From CAYFJO01 sp964343305 (lineage in GTDB: Bacteria; Planctomycetota; Planctomycetia; Pirellulales; Pirellulaceae), in contig CAYFJO010000058.1 of the NCBI GenBank assembly GCA_964343305.1, forward strand, positions 1 through 36,660: a stretch of DNA of 36,660 bases, given 5' to 3'. This document shows positions 1-7,500 of this stretch, one piece after another. Each line of letters begins with the position of its first letter. Position 1 is the stretch's first letter. A model generated the notes under the pieces. That model was not told where the DNA came from. It saw only the letters and a program-made list of their open reading frames with translations, and searched no databases. Made by a program: the position numbers and the translations under genes.

Positions 1-828
1 GCGATAGATCATTGCTTGCATTGAAATGCCAAATCGCTCTTTGTATTCCAGCAGGCGAACAGCCGACCTCCCGACAAAGGCTTTCTTGATCTGCGATTGT
101 GGCAGTAAGAAGTGTGATCCAATTTCATACGCCAGAGATTCTTCGTCGGCACTGATTGTTGTCTGGCTACAGTGGCCTAGTGCTACATGAATCAATTCGT
201 GTGCAGCGGTGAGGCGAATTCGATCCGCAGAAACACTGGAATTGAATACGACGATGAAATCCTCACCAAACTTTGCTGCCAAGCCGTAAATTGGGAGGTC
301 TGTTGGAAGCTCAAGAGTCCGTATTCCAAACCTTCCGAGTTGTTCAGACATGCTTGGAATCGGATCACGATTATTAAAGCCAAGCCGCTTGCGCAGCTTC
401 TCGGCGATTTCTTGCGGAGACCCATCAACTTCGCGAAATGATACTTGCTGATTCAAACGCTTCCCCAAGCGCTGCTCTAGCTTCAGATATGCCTCTAACC
501 AACGCTCCGCGTTGGCCTCATACATTTGGCGATCGGCTACGCGAATCCTGGATTTAAGATTTCGATAACGAACGTTTGTCAGTTTTGGCCCGGATTCCAG
601 AAACCACGAAAGGGGCCTGTCGTAGACCTGCGCTAGCGCCGCCAATGTGGGGATCTGTGGGAATGTGCTTCCACGCTCGTAGTTGGTGAGCGTGGCCTGA
701 GTGATAGACACGCTTAACTTCTTTAGCGCGCCCACGACATCTCGAACTGACAATCCAGCTCCCACTCTCGCCGTCTTGAGACGAACGTGTAGCTGAGGTA
801 GGGCATCAGCGGTTATTGCTTCCTGCAT
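1..828 (-). CDS. XRE-family regulator fused to ImmA/IrrE-type metallopeptidase (3' end outside window)
   Basis: Reading the minus strand from the ATG at 828 gives 276 open codons up to the window edge, so the C-terminus is missing. Residues about 10-75 look like an XRE helix-turn-helix: 'LKTARVGAGLSVRDVVGAL' followed by 'ITQATLTNYERGSTFPQIPT', the usual recognition-helix pattern. Residues about 85-165 are a charged linker. Near residue 215 the motif 'TAAHELIHVALGH' carries the HExxH zinc site of the ImmA/IrrE (DUF955) peptidase family, followed by 'DEESLAYEIGSHFLLP', the family's third-ligand helix. Known members sense a signal and cleave a partner repressor, often in integrative elements or toxin-antitoxin-like units; the target here is unknown. 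The gene diverges from a tRNA-like sequence, and repeated TTTTATA sites lie over its start. The fold assignment is firm; the biological role is inferred. Confidence 0.85.
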   Translation of the reverse strand, partial: MQEAITADALPQLHVRLKTARVGAGLSVRDVVGALKKLSVSITQATLTNYERGSTFPQIPTLAALAQVYDRPLSWFLESGPKLTNVRYRNLKSRIRVADRQMYEANAERWLEAYLKLEQRLGKRLNQQVSFREVDGSPQEIAEKLRKRLGFNNRDPIPSMSEQLGRFGIRTLELPTDLPIYGLAAKFGEDFIVVFNSSVSADRIRLTAAHELIHVALGHCSQTTISADEESLAYEIGSHFLLPQSQIKKAFVGRSAVRLLEYKERFGISMQAMIYR

Positions 829-878
829 AAAACGCTCCAGATTTAAAACCGCATTTTATAAATCCGACGTTTTATACA
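826..878. promoter_or_regulatory. Candidate operator/promoter repeats upstream of the XRE-ImmA gene
   Basis: Three similar AT-rich sites surround the XRE-ImmA start: CATAAAACG at 826-834 (inverted), CCGCATTTTATAAA at 849-862 and CCGACGTTTTATACA at 864-878 (direct to one another). The first and third form an inverted pair, CATAAAACG/CGTTTTATA. This spacing and overlap with the start codon suit autoregulation by the XRE domain. Only the repetition is seen; binding is inferred. Confidence 0.45.
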
Positions 879-923
879 CAAGGGGGTGAACCCAAAAACC
901 GCGTCTGGGACCTAGCGGGACAA

Positions 924-1012
924 GGAGAGAGTCCCGCGTCTTGGCGGCGCAGACGATTTATAACCGTCCGTAGGGAATCCACACGGATTGGGTTCGATTC
1001 CCCTTCTCTCCG
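924..1012 (+). tRNA. tRNA-like sequence, serine-type acceptor, non-canonical cloverleaf
   Basis: GGAGAGA (924-930) pairs perfectly with TCTCTCC (1005-1011), followed by G at 1012; this acceptor plus G73 is typical of bacterial tRNA-Ser. A T-loop TTCGATT (993-999) is flanked by GGG/CCC. A type II long variable arm is visible, CGT (969-971) pairing with ACG (983-985). GACG (952-955)/CGTC (965-968) can form an anticodon stem. Oddities: the T-stem has only three good pairs under the 7/5 layout, while the acceptor can extend to an eighth G-T pair. The D-arm (CCGC 934-937/GCGG 944-947, 6-nt loop) is poorly spaced. The 7-nt anticodon loop TTTATAA would read TAT, unexpected for a serine-type body. 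The gene encodes no CCA (CTA follows). It could be a degenerate tRNA, a tRNA scar at an integration site, or an 8/4- or 9/3-type unusual tRNA. Confidence 0.5.
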
Positions 1013-1207
1013 CTACCCGCGTTTAATTCGCCGTCTAGCTGCTTTGACGAGCGTATCGCGTGCCCATTTTGATAACTTCACTTTGTCGAGTTCTGCGGCC
1101 TGATCGCACAACTCGCGATCCTCGGACGTGAGGCGGACCTGAAGTGGGGCACCCTTGCGCTCTTCCGGTGGTTTGACCGGCGCACCGCGTTTCTTCTTTT
1201 TGCTCAT
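1013..1207 (-). CDS. Small basic ribbon-helix-helix-like protein
   Basis: A 64-aa protein starting 'MSKKKKRGAPVKPPEE'. After the lysine-rich N-terminus comes 'APLQVRLTSEDRELCDQAAELDK', a short strand then a helix, then 'VKLSKWARDTLVKAARRRI', which matches the strand-helix-helix layout of small RHH DNA-binding proteins (Arc/CopG/DUF1778-like). An upstream in-frame ATG at 1225 exists, but a good promoter (TTGACA 1241-1236, 16 bp, TACAAT 1219-1214) lies over it. That places transcription start at about 1207, so the ATG at 1207 is preferred and the message would be leaderless. Its TAG stop (1015-1013) touches the 3' end of the tRNA-like sequence. It is divergent from the transposase region and probably binds the symmetric promoter between them. 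Family and role are inferred from pattern only. Confidence 0.6.
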   Translation of the reverse strand: MSKKKKRGAPVKPPEERKGAPLQVRLTSEDRELCDQAAELDKVKLSKWARDTLVKAARRRIKRG

Positions 1208-1213
1208 GCCAAA

Positions 1214-1271
1214 ATTGTAGTGCAAAAAATATCTTTGTCAATGTTGACACCGCCATTAATTGCACTACAAT
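1214..1271. promoter_or_regulatory. Symmetric divergent promoter pair with overlapping -35 dyad
   Basis: Plus-strand promoter: TTGACA 1244-1249, 16-bp spacer, TACAAT 1266-1271. Minus-strand promoter: TTGACA 1241-1236, 16-bp spacer, TACAAT 1219-1214. The two -35 boxes form TGTCAA-TG-TTGACA (1236-1249), and the outer arms ATTGTAGTGCAA (1214-1225) and TTGCACTACAAT (1260-1271) are exact inverted copies around the same centre (1242.5). On both sides TACAAT is followed by six bases and then ATG, predicting leaderless transcripts. The dyad suits a dimeric repressor such as the adjacent RHH-like protein. Confidence 0.65.
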
Positions 1272-1277
1272 AAATAC

Positions 1278-1325
1278 ATGCGTGAGACGAATAACACAAG
1301 GAAAAAGCCCGGCGTGTGCTGGTAA
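1278..1325 (+). CDS. Possible 15-codon leader peptide
   Basis: The ATG at 1278 lies six bases after the plus-strand TACAAT box, mirroring the RHH gene on the other side, and opens 'MRETNNTRKKPGVCW' ending in TAA at 1323-1325. The stop sits in the loop of the hairpin at 1307-1337, an arrangement seen in leader peptides, although it may equally be the remnant of a gene interrupted upstream of the transposase. I recognise no family. Support is positional only. Confidence 0.25.
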   Translation: MRETNNTRKKPGVCW

Positions 1326-1337
1326 CACTCGTCGGGC
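1307..1337 (-). terminator. GC-rich hairpin, terminator-like on the minus strand
   Basis: GCCCGGCGTGTG (1307-1318) pairs with CACTCGTCGGGC (1326-1337) with one mismatch and a G-T pair, around a 7-nt loop. Read on the minus strand the stem is followed by TTTTTC (1306-1301), as in an intrinsic terminator that would stop transcription approaching the RHH gene. On the plus strand there is no T-run, so there it would act, if at all, as a leader structure for the transposase transcript. Confidence 0.4.
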
Positions 1338-1413
1338 CGAACAACCGACTTTCGCCTGATTGCCCTTGGTAACTCAATCATAGCGAAGGCCCTAGACAAA
1401 GGGATGATTCGCT

Positions 1414-2374
1414 GTGATAGCCACAACCTGCAAACACGACGACCGCAAGAAACACGGCAAAGACGCCAAGGGCAATCAGCGTTATCGCTGCCGAGATTGT
1501 GGCGTCACGTTCATCGAAGAAACGAACATCCTTGCCGGGATGCGTATCGGCCTCGACCGCGCGGAAATGATCATCAAGTGTCTGGTCGAGGGGATGAGTG
1601 TTCGAGCAACGGCTCGTCTGACCGATACCGACCCACACACAATCATCGACTTGATGATGCTTGTCGGAGATCGCTGCAAGCAATTCCTTGACCGCGAACT
1701 AAAGGACGTGGTTTGCGACGATATCCAGATTGATGAAGTCTGGCAATATATTGGTGCTAAGCAGAAAACCGCCAAGCACAAAGAACTCGGCGACGAGAAG
1801 CGCGACAGCTATTGCTACACGGCCATCGAGCGAAACACCAAGTTGCTCGTGTGCTGGCACTTTGGAAAGCGAGACTCGTACCACACGGAACAATTCTGCG
1901 AGAAGTTACGAGATGCCGTGGCTGGTCGTTTTCATTTGTCCAGCGACGGATTCGGCCCGTACAAGACGGCTGTGCCGTTCGCCCTCGCTGGCCGCATTGA
2001 CTACGGCATGCTGATCAAGATATTCGGCAACACATCGCAGGAAGATCAACGCAAGTACTCGCCAGCCGCGATAAGCTCAATCAAAAAGGAAGCCATCTGG
2101 GGCAATCCCCAAGACGATCGAATCTGCACGTCGCACTGCGAGCTGGCACAACTTGAACATGCGGACTTTCAACCGCCGCATGACTCGGCTGACGAACGGA
2201 TTCAGCAAGAAATGGGAGAACCACGAAGCAATGCTCGCCCTGTATTTCATGCACTACAATTACGTGAGGGTTCACGGTACTTTGAAAACCACTCCAGCGG
2301 TAGAATCAGGGCTGGCTGATCGCGTTTGGACGGTCCGAGAATTAATTTCCGAGACCAGCAACATTCCCATTTGA
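1414..2374 (+). pseudogene. IS1-like transposase, split by a one-base insertion
   Basis: The first part (GTG at 1414, AAAGGGA Shine-Dalgarno at 1398-1404, in-frame stop at 1405-1407 excluding earlier starts) resembles IS1 InsA-InsB in one chain. It has a treble-clef zinc finger 'QRYRCRDCGVTF', a helix-turn-helix 'GMSVRATARLTDTDPHTIIDLM', then 'IDEVWQYIGAK' with a catalytic Asp, and 'LSSDGFGPYKTAV' with the second Asp. Near 2141-2146 the frame slips. The expected 'SHCERHNLNMRTFNRRMTRL' is recovered only if one base is removed from gagctgg, T2144 being the simplest. Without the correction, a scrambled tail runs to 2319. With it, the family's C-terminus 'FSKKWENHEAMLALYFMHYN' continues to the TGA at 2372. 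No convincing terminal inverted repeats were found, so element ends are undefined. It may be a true pseudogene, a sequencing error, or (less likely) programmed frameshifting. Confidence 0.8.
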
Positions 2375-2400
2375 CGCCACAACGGCGTCCTCCGTCACGC

Positions 2401-2412
2401 TACAATACCCCC
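2401..2412 (+). promoter_or_regulatory. Candidate -10 box for a leaderless transcript
   Basis: TACAAT (2401-2406) stands six bases before the ATG at 2413, the same TACAAT-N6-ATG spacing as on both sides of the divergent promoter at 1214-1271. No -35 hexamer lies at a proper distance (TTGACG at 2371-2376 is 24 bases away), so the promoter is tentative. Confidence 0.35.
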
Positions 2413-2622
2413 ATGCCCAGCACTCCCGACAAGCCGAACAAAATAGCGGACTTCAGGCGACACGAACCGTCGGAATTTAAGCCGCTTGTTCTTCGAGCAT
2501 TGTGGTGGGTTTGTGTAGTCGTTTCGCTCTTTGGTGTTCTAATCTTAGTGTGTCGTTTGTTTCGCCGCTTGCATGACAACGACATATATCACCCGCTCCG
2601 ATGGCTGGAGACATTCTTCTAG
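2413..2622 (+). CDS. Small single-span membrane protein, hypothetical
   Basis: A 69-aa protein. The first 34 residues are hydrophilic ('MPSTPDKPNKIADFRRHEPS'), followed by one strong transmembrane helix, 'LWWVCVVVSLFGVLILVCRL', and a short charged tail ending 'HPLRWLETFF'. The ATG at 2413 follows a TACAAT box by six bases, so a leaderless message is plausible. Longer in-frame codons upstream belong to the end of the broken transposase. The next gene starts 15 bases downstream and also encodes a small membrane protein, so the two probably form an operon. I do not recognise a family and make no functional call. Confidence 0.5.
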   Translation: MPSTPDKPNKIADFRRHEPSEFKPLVLRALWWVCVVVSLFGVLILVCRLFRRLHDNDIYHPLRWLETFF

Positions 2623-2637
2623 GCGCTGAGACCCAAC

Positions 2638-2976
2638 ATGGACGAGGCCAAGACAAAACTCCGCTGGTGGCAGTTCAGCCTGCGGAAGTTCATTTTGCTC
2701 ACGACGCTGATAACCGTGCTGGCCGTGGGGGGCTGGCGGTATCGAGAGTGGGGACGTACTCTTTCCGAAACAAGCCAGGCTATGTCGGTCGAACGGAAGC
2801 AACTAGAGTTAGATATGGAGCGGGCATTGTTGTTGCATGAGCAGGCTGTTTCATTCAACAAGAAGTATTGGCTGCCGATGAGGGCGTACGAATGGACGAG
2901 CTGGCCCCCTGAAACTGAACAACAAAAAGCTGGCAGCGCGTTTCGGAGTGGTGGGTTGATTCCTCAGGGTGAATAA
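2638..2976 (+). CDS. Planctomycete 'RWWQFSLR' type small membrane protein
   Basis: 112 aa. The N-terminus 'KLRWWQFSLRKFILLTTLITVLAVGGW' is a motif I recognise from many small planctomycete proteins: an amphipathic Trp/Arg segment leading straight into one transmembrane helix (about 17-33). Residues 44-70 ('TSQAMSVERKQLELDMERAL') are predicted helical and may form a short coiled coil outside the membrane helix. The rest is polar, with no catalytic motif. It follows the 69-aa membrane protein by 15 bases and precedes the DUF1501 gene by 112 bases that contain that gene's own promoter candidate. The function of this family is unknown. Confidence 0.65.
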   Translation: MDEAKTKLRWWQFSLRKFILLTTLITVLAVGGWRYREWGRTLSETSQAMSVERKQLELDMERALLLHEQAVSFNKKYWLPMRAYEWTSWPPETEQQKAGSAFRSGGLIPQGE

Positions 2977-3021
2977 ACTGGCAGCAACATTTAGTCACAC
3001 ACTACCAAGATTCACTAGAAA

Positions 3022-3050
3022 TTGACACACGGCCCCATTCATTAGAGAAT
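3022..3050 (+). promoter_or_regulatory. Candidate sigma-70-like promoter before the DUF1501 gene
   Basis: TTGACA at 3022-3027, a 17-bp spacer, and GAGAAT (4 of 6 to TATAAT) at 3045-3050 lie 38 bases before the ATG at 3089. It is the only good match in the 112-bp gap and could drive the long plus-strand block. Confidence 0.4.
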
Positions 3051-3088
3051 AAACGCCGCGCCAGTTTCCTTTCGAGGTTTGCCAACCA

Positions 3089-4510
3089 ATGAATCGGAAT
3101 CAAGTTCGTTGTCCAGGTCCCATTTCTCGACGGAATTTCTTGCAAGCTGGATCTCTCGCTTTAGGCGGTCTGGGGTTGTCAGATTTGTTGAAGCTTCGTG
3201 CTGACGCAGTGTCCTCATCACGCGCTGAACCTGATACGTCGATCATCTTCGTCTGGTTGCCTGGCGGACCACCGCACATGGAAACCTACGACATGAAGCC
3301 GGACGCGCCGTCCGATTATCGCGGCGAACTTCGTCCGATTCAAACCAATGTCGAGGGCATGGATGTTTGCGAACTTTTTCCGATGCATGCCAAGATCGCG
3401 GACAAATACAACTTGATTCGATCGGTTGCCCACGGTTTTGCGGATCATGGCGGTGGGCACAAGCGATTTCTGACTGGAAGAAAACCCGCGACACCGACAG
3501 GAACCGTCAACGATGCGCCGATGGTCGGTTCGATTGTCTCTAAAGTGCTTCAAGATCGACGGCACGTTGAGGGGCTGAGCAACTACATCGTGACAGGCAA
3601 CGGTCGTGTGAACAGCGTCGACACGTTTGCGTTTGGCTCGGCCTACCTGGGATCAGACACGCATCCATTCAGCGTTTCCACGGATCCGAATGAAGACAAC
3701 TTCAAGGTTCGAAACTTGACGCTTGCGGGTGGGCTCGACGAGAGTCGGCTCAACAGCCGTATGCAACTTCTCAGCGGACTAGATAAATTGCGACGCGAAG
3801 TTGACGCCAGCGACATGATGGATGCGACGGATGTCTTTAATCAGCGTGCGCTTTCGATGATCACCTCGCCCGCAGCACGAAGAGCATTTGATCTGTCCAA
3901 CGAGCCCACCGAGCTGCGCGAGCGGTACGGTCGACATGAGTGGGGACAGCGGGCATTGATGGCGCGACGATTGGTCGAAGCCGGTGTAAGTTGGGTGACC
4001 GTCGTGATGGAAAACCCGTATGTCTCCGGAATCCGCATGCCAGAGTATGGCGTCTACAACTGGGACAGCCATGCCGTCAATTGCCATCTCTACGATGACG
4101 CCCGCATGCGGTTTCCGATTTATGACCGCACCATCACCGCGTTGATCGAAGACATTTACAATCGTGGCTTGGACAAAAAAGTGATGCTTGTTGTGACGGG
4201 CGAGTTTGGACGAACACCGCGCGTCAATTCGCAACCAGGTTCACGAACGAAGACCATGCAACCGGGTCGCGATCACTGGCCGCGCGCCATGTCGTTCCTT
4301 GTTTCCGGCGGTGGGATGAAGACGGGCCAGGTGATTGGCCAGACAAATTCAAAAGGCGAAGATCCCAAAGACCGTCCGCTAACGCCTAACGATTTGTGGG
4401 CCACCGTCTACCGGCATCTCGGCATCGACTATACCCAGACGTTTCCAGATCACACCGGACGTCCGATGCAAGTCTTGCCATTCGGCGATCCGATTGAAGA
4501 GTTATTGTAG
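3089..4510 (+). CDS. DUF1501 family exported protein (Tat signal)
   Basis: 473 aa, full length for the family. Residues 13-35 ('SRRNFLQAGSLALGGLGLSD') are a twin-arginine signal, so the protein is folded and exported. The rest matches DUF1501, part of the alkaline-phosphatase/sulfatase-like fold. Landmarks are 'IIFVWLPGGPPHMETYDMKP' (first metal-site strand), 'HGFADHGGGHKRFLTGR', 'YNWDSHAVN', 'VVTGEFGRTPRVN' at about 368-380 and 'GRDHWPRAMSF' at about 392. The enzymatic activity of the family is not established. Unlike the three DUF1501 genes of the minus block, this one has no PSD1 partner beside it. It instead heads the WD40/CHAT gene block, with 57 bases between its stop and the next ATG, suggesting co-transcription. 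Confidence 0.9.
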   Translation: MNRNQVRCPGPISRRNFLQAGSLALGGLGLSDLLKLRADAVSSSRAEPDTSIIFVWLPGGPPHMETYDMKPDAPSDYRGELRPIQTNVEGMDVCELFPMHAKIADKYNLIRSVAHGFADHGGGHKRFLTGRKPATPTGTVNDAPMVGSIVSKVLQDRRHVEGLSNYIVTGNGRVNSVDTFAFGSAYLGSDTHPFSVSTDPNEDNFKVRNLTLAGGLDESRLNSRMQLLSGLDKLRREVDASDMMDATDVFNQRALSMITSPAARRAFDLSNEPTELRERYGRHEWGQRALMARRLVEAGVSWVTVVMENPYVSGIRMPEYGVYNWDSHAVNCHLYDDARMRFPIYDRTITALIEDIYNRGLDKKVMLVVTGEFGRTPRVNSQPGSRTKTMQPGRDHWPRAMSFLVSGGGMKTGQVIGQTNSKGEDPKDRPLTPNDLWATVYRHLGIDYTQTFPDHTGRPMQVLPFGDPIEELL

Positions 4511-4567
4511 ATTTCGTTTGTCCGCGACGTGCCTCGCGCCGACCAGCCCGACGACAAGGATCTGGCG

Positions 4568-7500
4568 ATGGCCATACCCGTCGTTTGCCAATGTGGTCAA
4601 AAGTTTAACGCCAGAGATTCGTTGGCAGGCCGCACGGTCCAATGTCCAAAATGTAGTTCGCCGCTTGTGATTCAGAGTCTTACGCATGAGCGCCTTGCGG
4701 CGGACGATCAATCGGAAACCGAGAACGACCCTCTAAAACGTGCACCGCCACAGCACGAACCGCTACCGCCGATGCAAGCACCGAGAGGATCGTCTCGACT
4801 TCGTTTGGCATTCGCGCTGGGAGTCCTGCTCGTCGGATTGTCGATCGGTGGCGCTTTTCTATTTTGGCCAGGCGAAGATGTGCCAACTTTGGGCAGCGGG
4901 GACGATTCAGACAGCGGTACAAATGCAAACAATGCGTCAAACGACCCGACGAATGTTCCGCGAAATGACACGTCGCGACTTCCACCTGGCGCTGCGGAAG
5001 TCGAAGCGTCGCTGTCAAACCTCAGGCAGATCGTTGCAGCTATCAAAGAATCTCGCGACGCAAATGGAGTGATGCCAAAACCCTTTTCTATTGATGACTC
5101 GGGCAAGCCGCTTTTAAGTTGGAGGGTGCATGTGTTGCCCTTTTTGCCCGGCACGTCAGATGAAAGGAAGCAATACAGCGCGCTGTTCGAACGATTCAAG
5201 CTGAATGAGCCGTGGGACAGCGAGCACAACAAGCCGTTGGCGTCGGCAATCCCCGATATCTACAAGACGCCGGGATCTTCTGGGCCGTCAGAGAAAACGT
5301 GCTATTTGCTTCCCCACGGCCGGCGAACGGCATTCCCTGGTACGCAGGAAGTTACACCCGATCGCCTCGTCGATGGCCCGACCAGAACGGTCGCGGTTAT
5401 GGAAGTGGCCGAAGAGCGCGCAGTCGTTTGGACGCAGCCGGTCGATTACAAGGTGGATCTGTCAAACCCAACAAACAGCTTGGCAATTCGTGGTGGATAT
5501 CTTGTGGCATTTGTGAGTGGTGAAGCGACGAAGATCACAAAGAGCATCGAGCCCGAGTTGCTGGCAGCACTCTATTTGAGGGACGGGATTACAGAGCTTT
5601 ATGACGAGCATCCCAATCACGTTGCACTTCGCGGCTTGCAGACATTCAAGGTGAAACCGCCGAAGCAGCCCGAACCGCCGCCACCGCAATTTGTCGCTTC
5701 CGTCGACAACACACCTGAACCCGCACCGCCGGACCCTCCGAAGCCAAAACCTGCGGCCCAACCAACACCGAGTAAACCCGCGCCCCAAAAGCCGATTCGG
5801 AACAAAACGGGCGTTGTGTCTTCAGCAACTGCTATTGCCGATGTTCGGGGCGATTTTGTGCCGAACAATAATGGCCACGCCGATCGACATGGCGGCGGCA
5901 AATGGCACTACCTGGCTTCCCGTTCGTCGAATCCAGCGACAGGTGGTGCACAAGTCGTTCAGATGACCTGGGATTCCAAATACAATGGGTATGAAAAGCC
6001 CCCTGGAACAGACGATGGAAAGCCGAACTGGCCTGTGATATCGAGATCGGCGCAAGCCTTGTATCTTAGTCCCGGTCCGGCCGATGGTGCTCCATTTCCA
6101 GTTTTGCGATGGACCAGTGGCTTTGACGGCGAGGTGAAGATTCGTGGACATTTCACGATCGCGTTCATGAACAAGGGGGATGGCGTAACGGTTTATGTGT
6201 ACGTTGATGGCGAGGAGCGTTTTAAGAAACCAATGGCATGGGACAATCGAAGTGGCGTGGCTTTCGACTTCAACGTGGCAGTGCGTCCCGGATCTATGGT
6301 TGACTTTGTTGTCGGTCAGGACGGGCCAGGCCCAGGAGCCAGCTTCAACGGCGACGGAACGGTGTTAAGCGCGGTCATCGAGCCGTTTGTTAACAACCCA
6401 TCAACGTCGCCCGCGCCGGCCAAACCACCAATGCAGGTCGCGAAACAAGTCGCTCCCGGCAGCCAAATTTGGCAATCCAAAACAGACGATTTTCTTCCCT
6501 ACTGCGTGGATGCTTCACGTGACGGACGCTATTTTGCAGCCGCTTGTACGGGGCCTGGCACTAAAAATCTCGCCGCCGGTTTCGGAGCACTCATCGATGC
6601 CAAGACAGGTAAGCTCGTGCGTCGATTCGTTGGGCATGCACGCGGCGTATCTTCGGTTGCAATGACAGTCGATGGCCGCAGACTTTTAACCGGAAGTTGG
6701 GACAACACGGCCAAAGTTTGGGACCTGGAGACTGGTAAGGATTTGCACACGTTTAAACGCCACGAATGGCCGGTGCTTACGATTGCCGTTTCACCCGACG
6801 GCAAACGTGCAATCTCAGCAAGCGACGGAATACGATATTGGGACATCCAAACTGGCGAACTGATTTATGAATCTCGTCAAATCTGGGCCACACCTTATTG
6901 GAGCGTCATTTTTGCGCCAGATGGGAATCATGCATTTGCTGGCAATGGAAACGGAATCGTCGAATATTGGGATCTGAAGAACAAGAAACTGGTGCGCAAA
7001 TTCGAGGGGCCGGGACGAATCAAATGTGTTCGTGTGAGTCCAGATGGCCGTCTCGTTGTGGCAGCGGCAACAGACAATCCGATCGTGCGTTTGTGGAGCG
7101 TGGAAACGGGCAAGTTGATTCATGAATTGCGTGGGCACAAGAGCGGCGTTTCCTCGGTCGCGTTCTCGCCGTGCGGGAAAATGATTGTTACAGGGGGCGG
7201 CCAACTCAAAAGCGGGACCGGGATTTACTCCGATACGACAGATCGATCAATTCGCGTGTGGGACGTTGAGAGCGGACTCCAGCTCACGGAGTTCAATCCG
7301 CATGCGTCGTTCATTACAGGAATCGCATTTGCACTTGACGGAAAGTCGTTCGCTTTCACCGGTGGAGACAAGTCGGTTCGGTTGGTGTCGGCTCCAGAGC
7401 CGCCGGCAGCTACGGCCAAGCCGCCGATCACAAGACCATCTTTGCTGCGAACCTGGAGCAGTGCCGACGGAAAATTCTCCGTGGAAGCGGAAGTCCTCAC

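Noticed and set aside
924..1012. tmRNA or selenocysteine tRNA
   Set aside because: There is no tag-coding segment, the element is only 89 bases, and the anticodon loop does not read TCA.
1250..2400. Defined insertion sequence with terminal inverted repeats
   Set aside because: I could not find convincing matching ends or a target duplication, so only the transposase gene is reported.
4529..4567. GTG start 13 codons upstream for the zinc-ribbon protein
   Set aside because: The ATG at 4568 has a ribosome site and matches the start of the sister protein at 11642.
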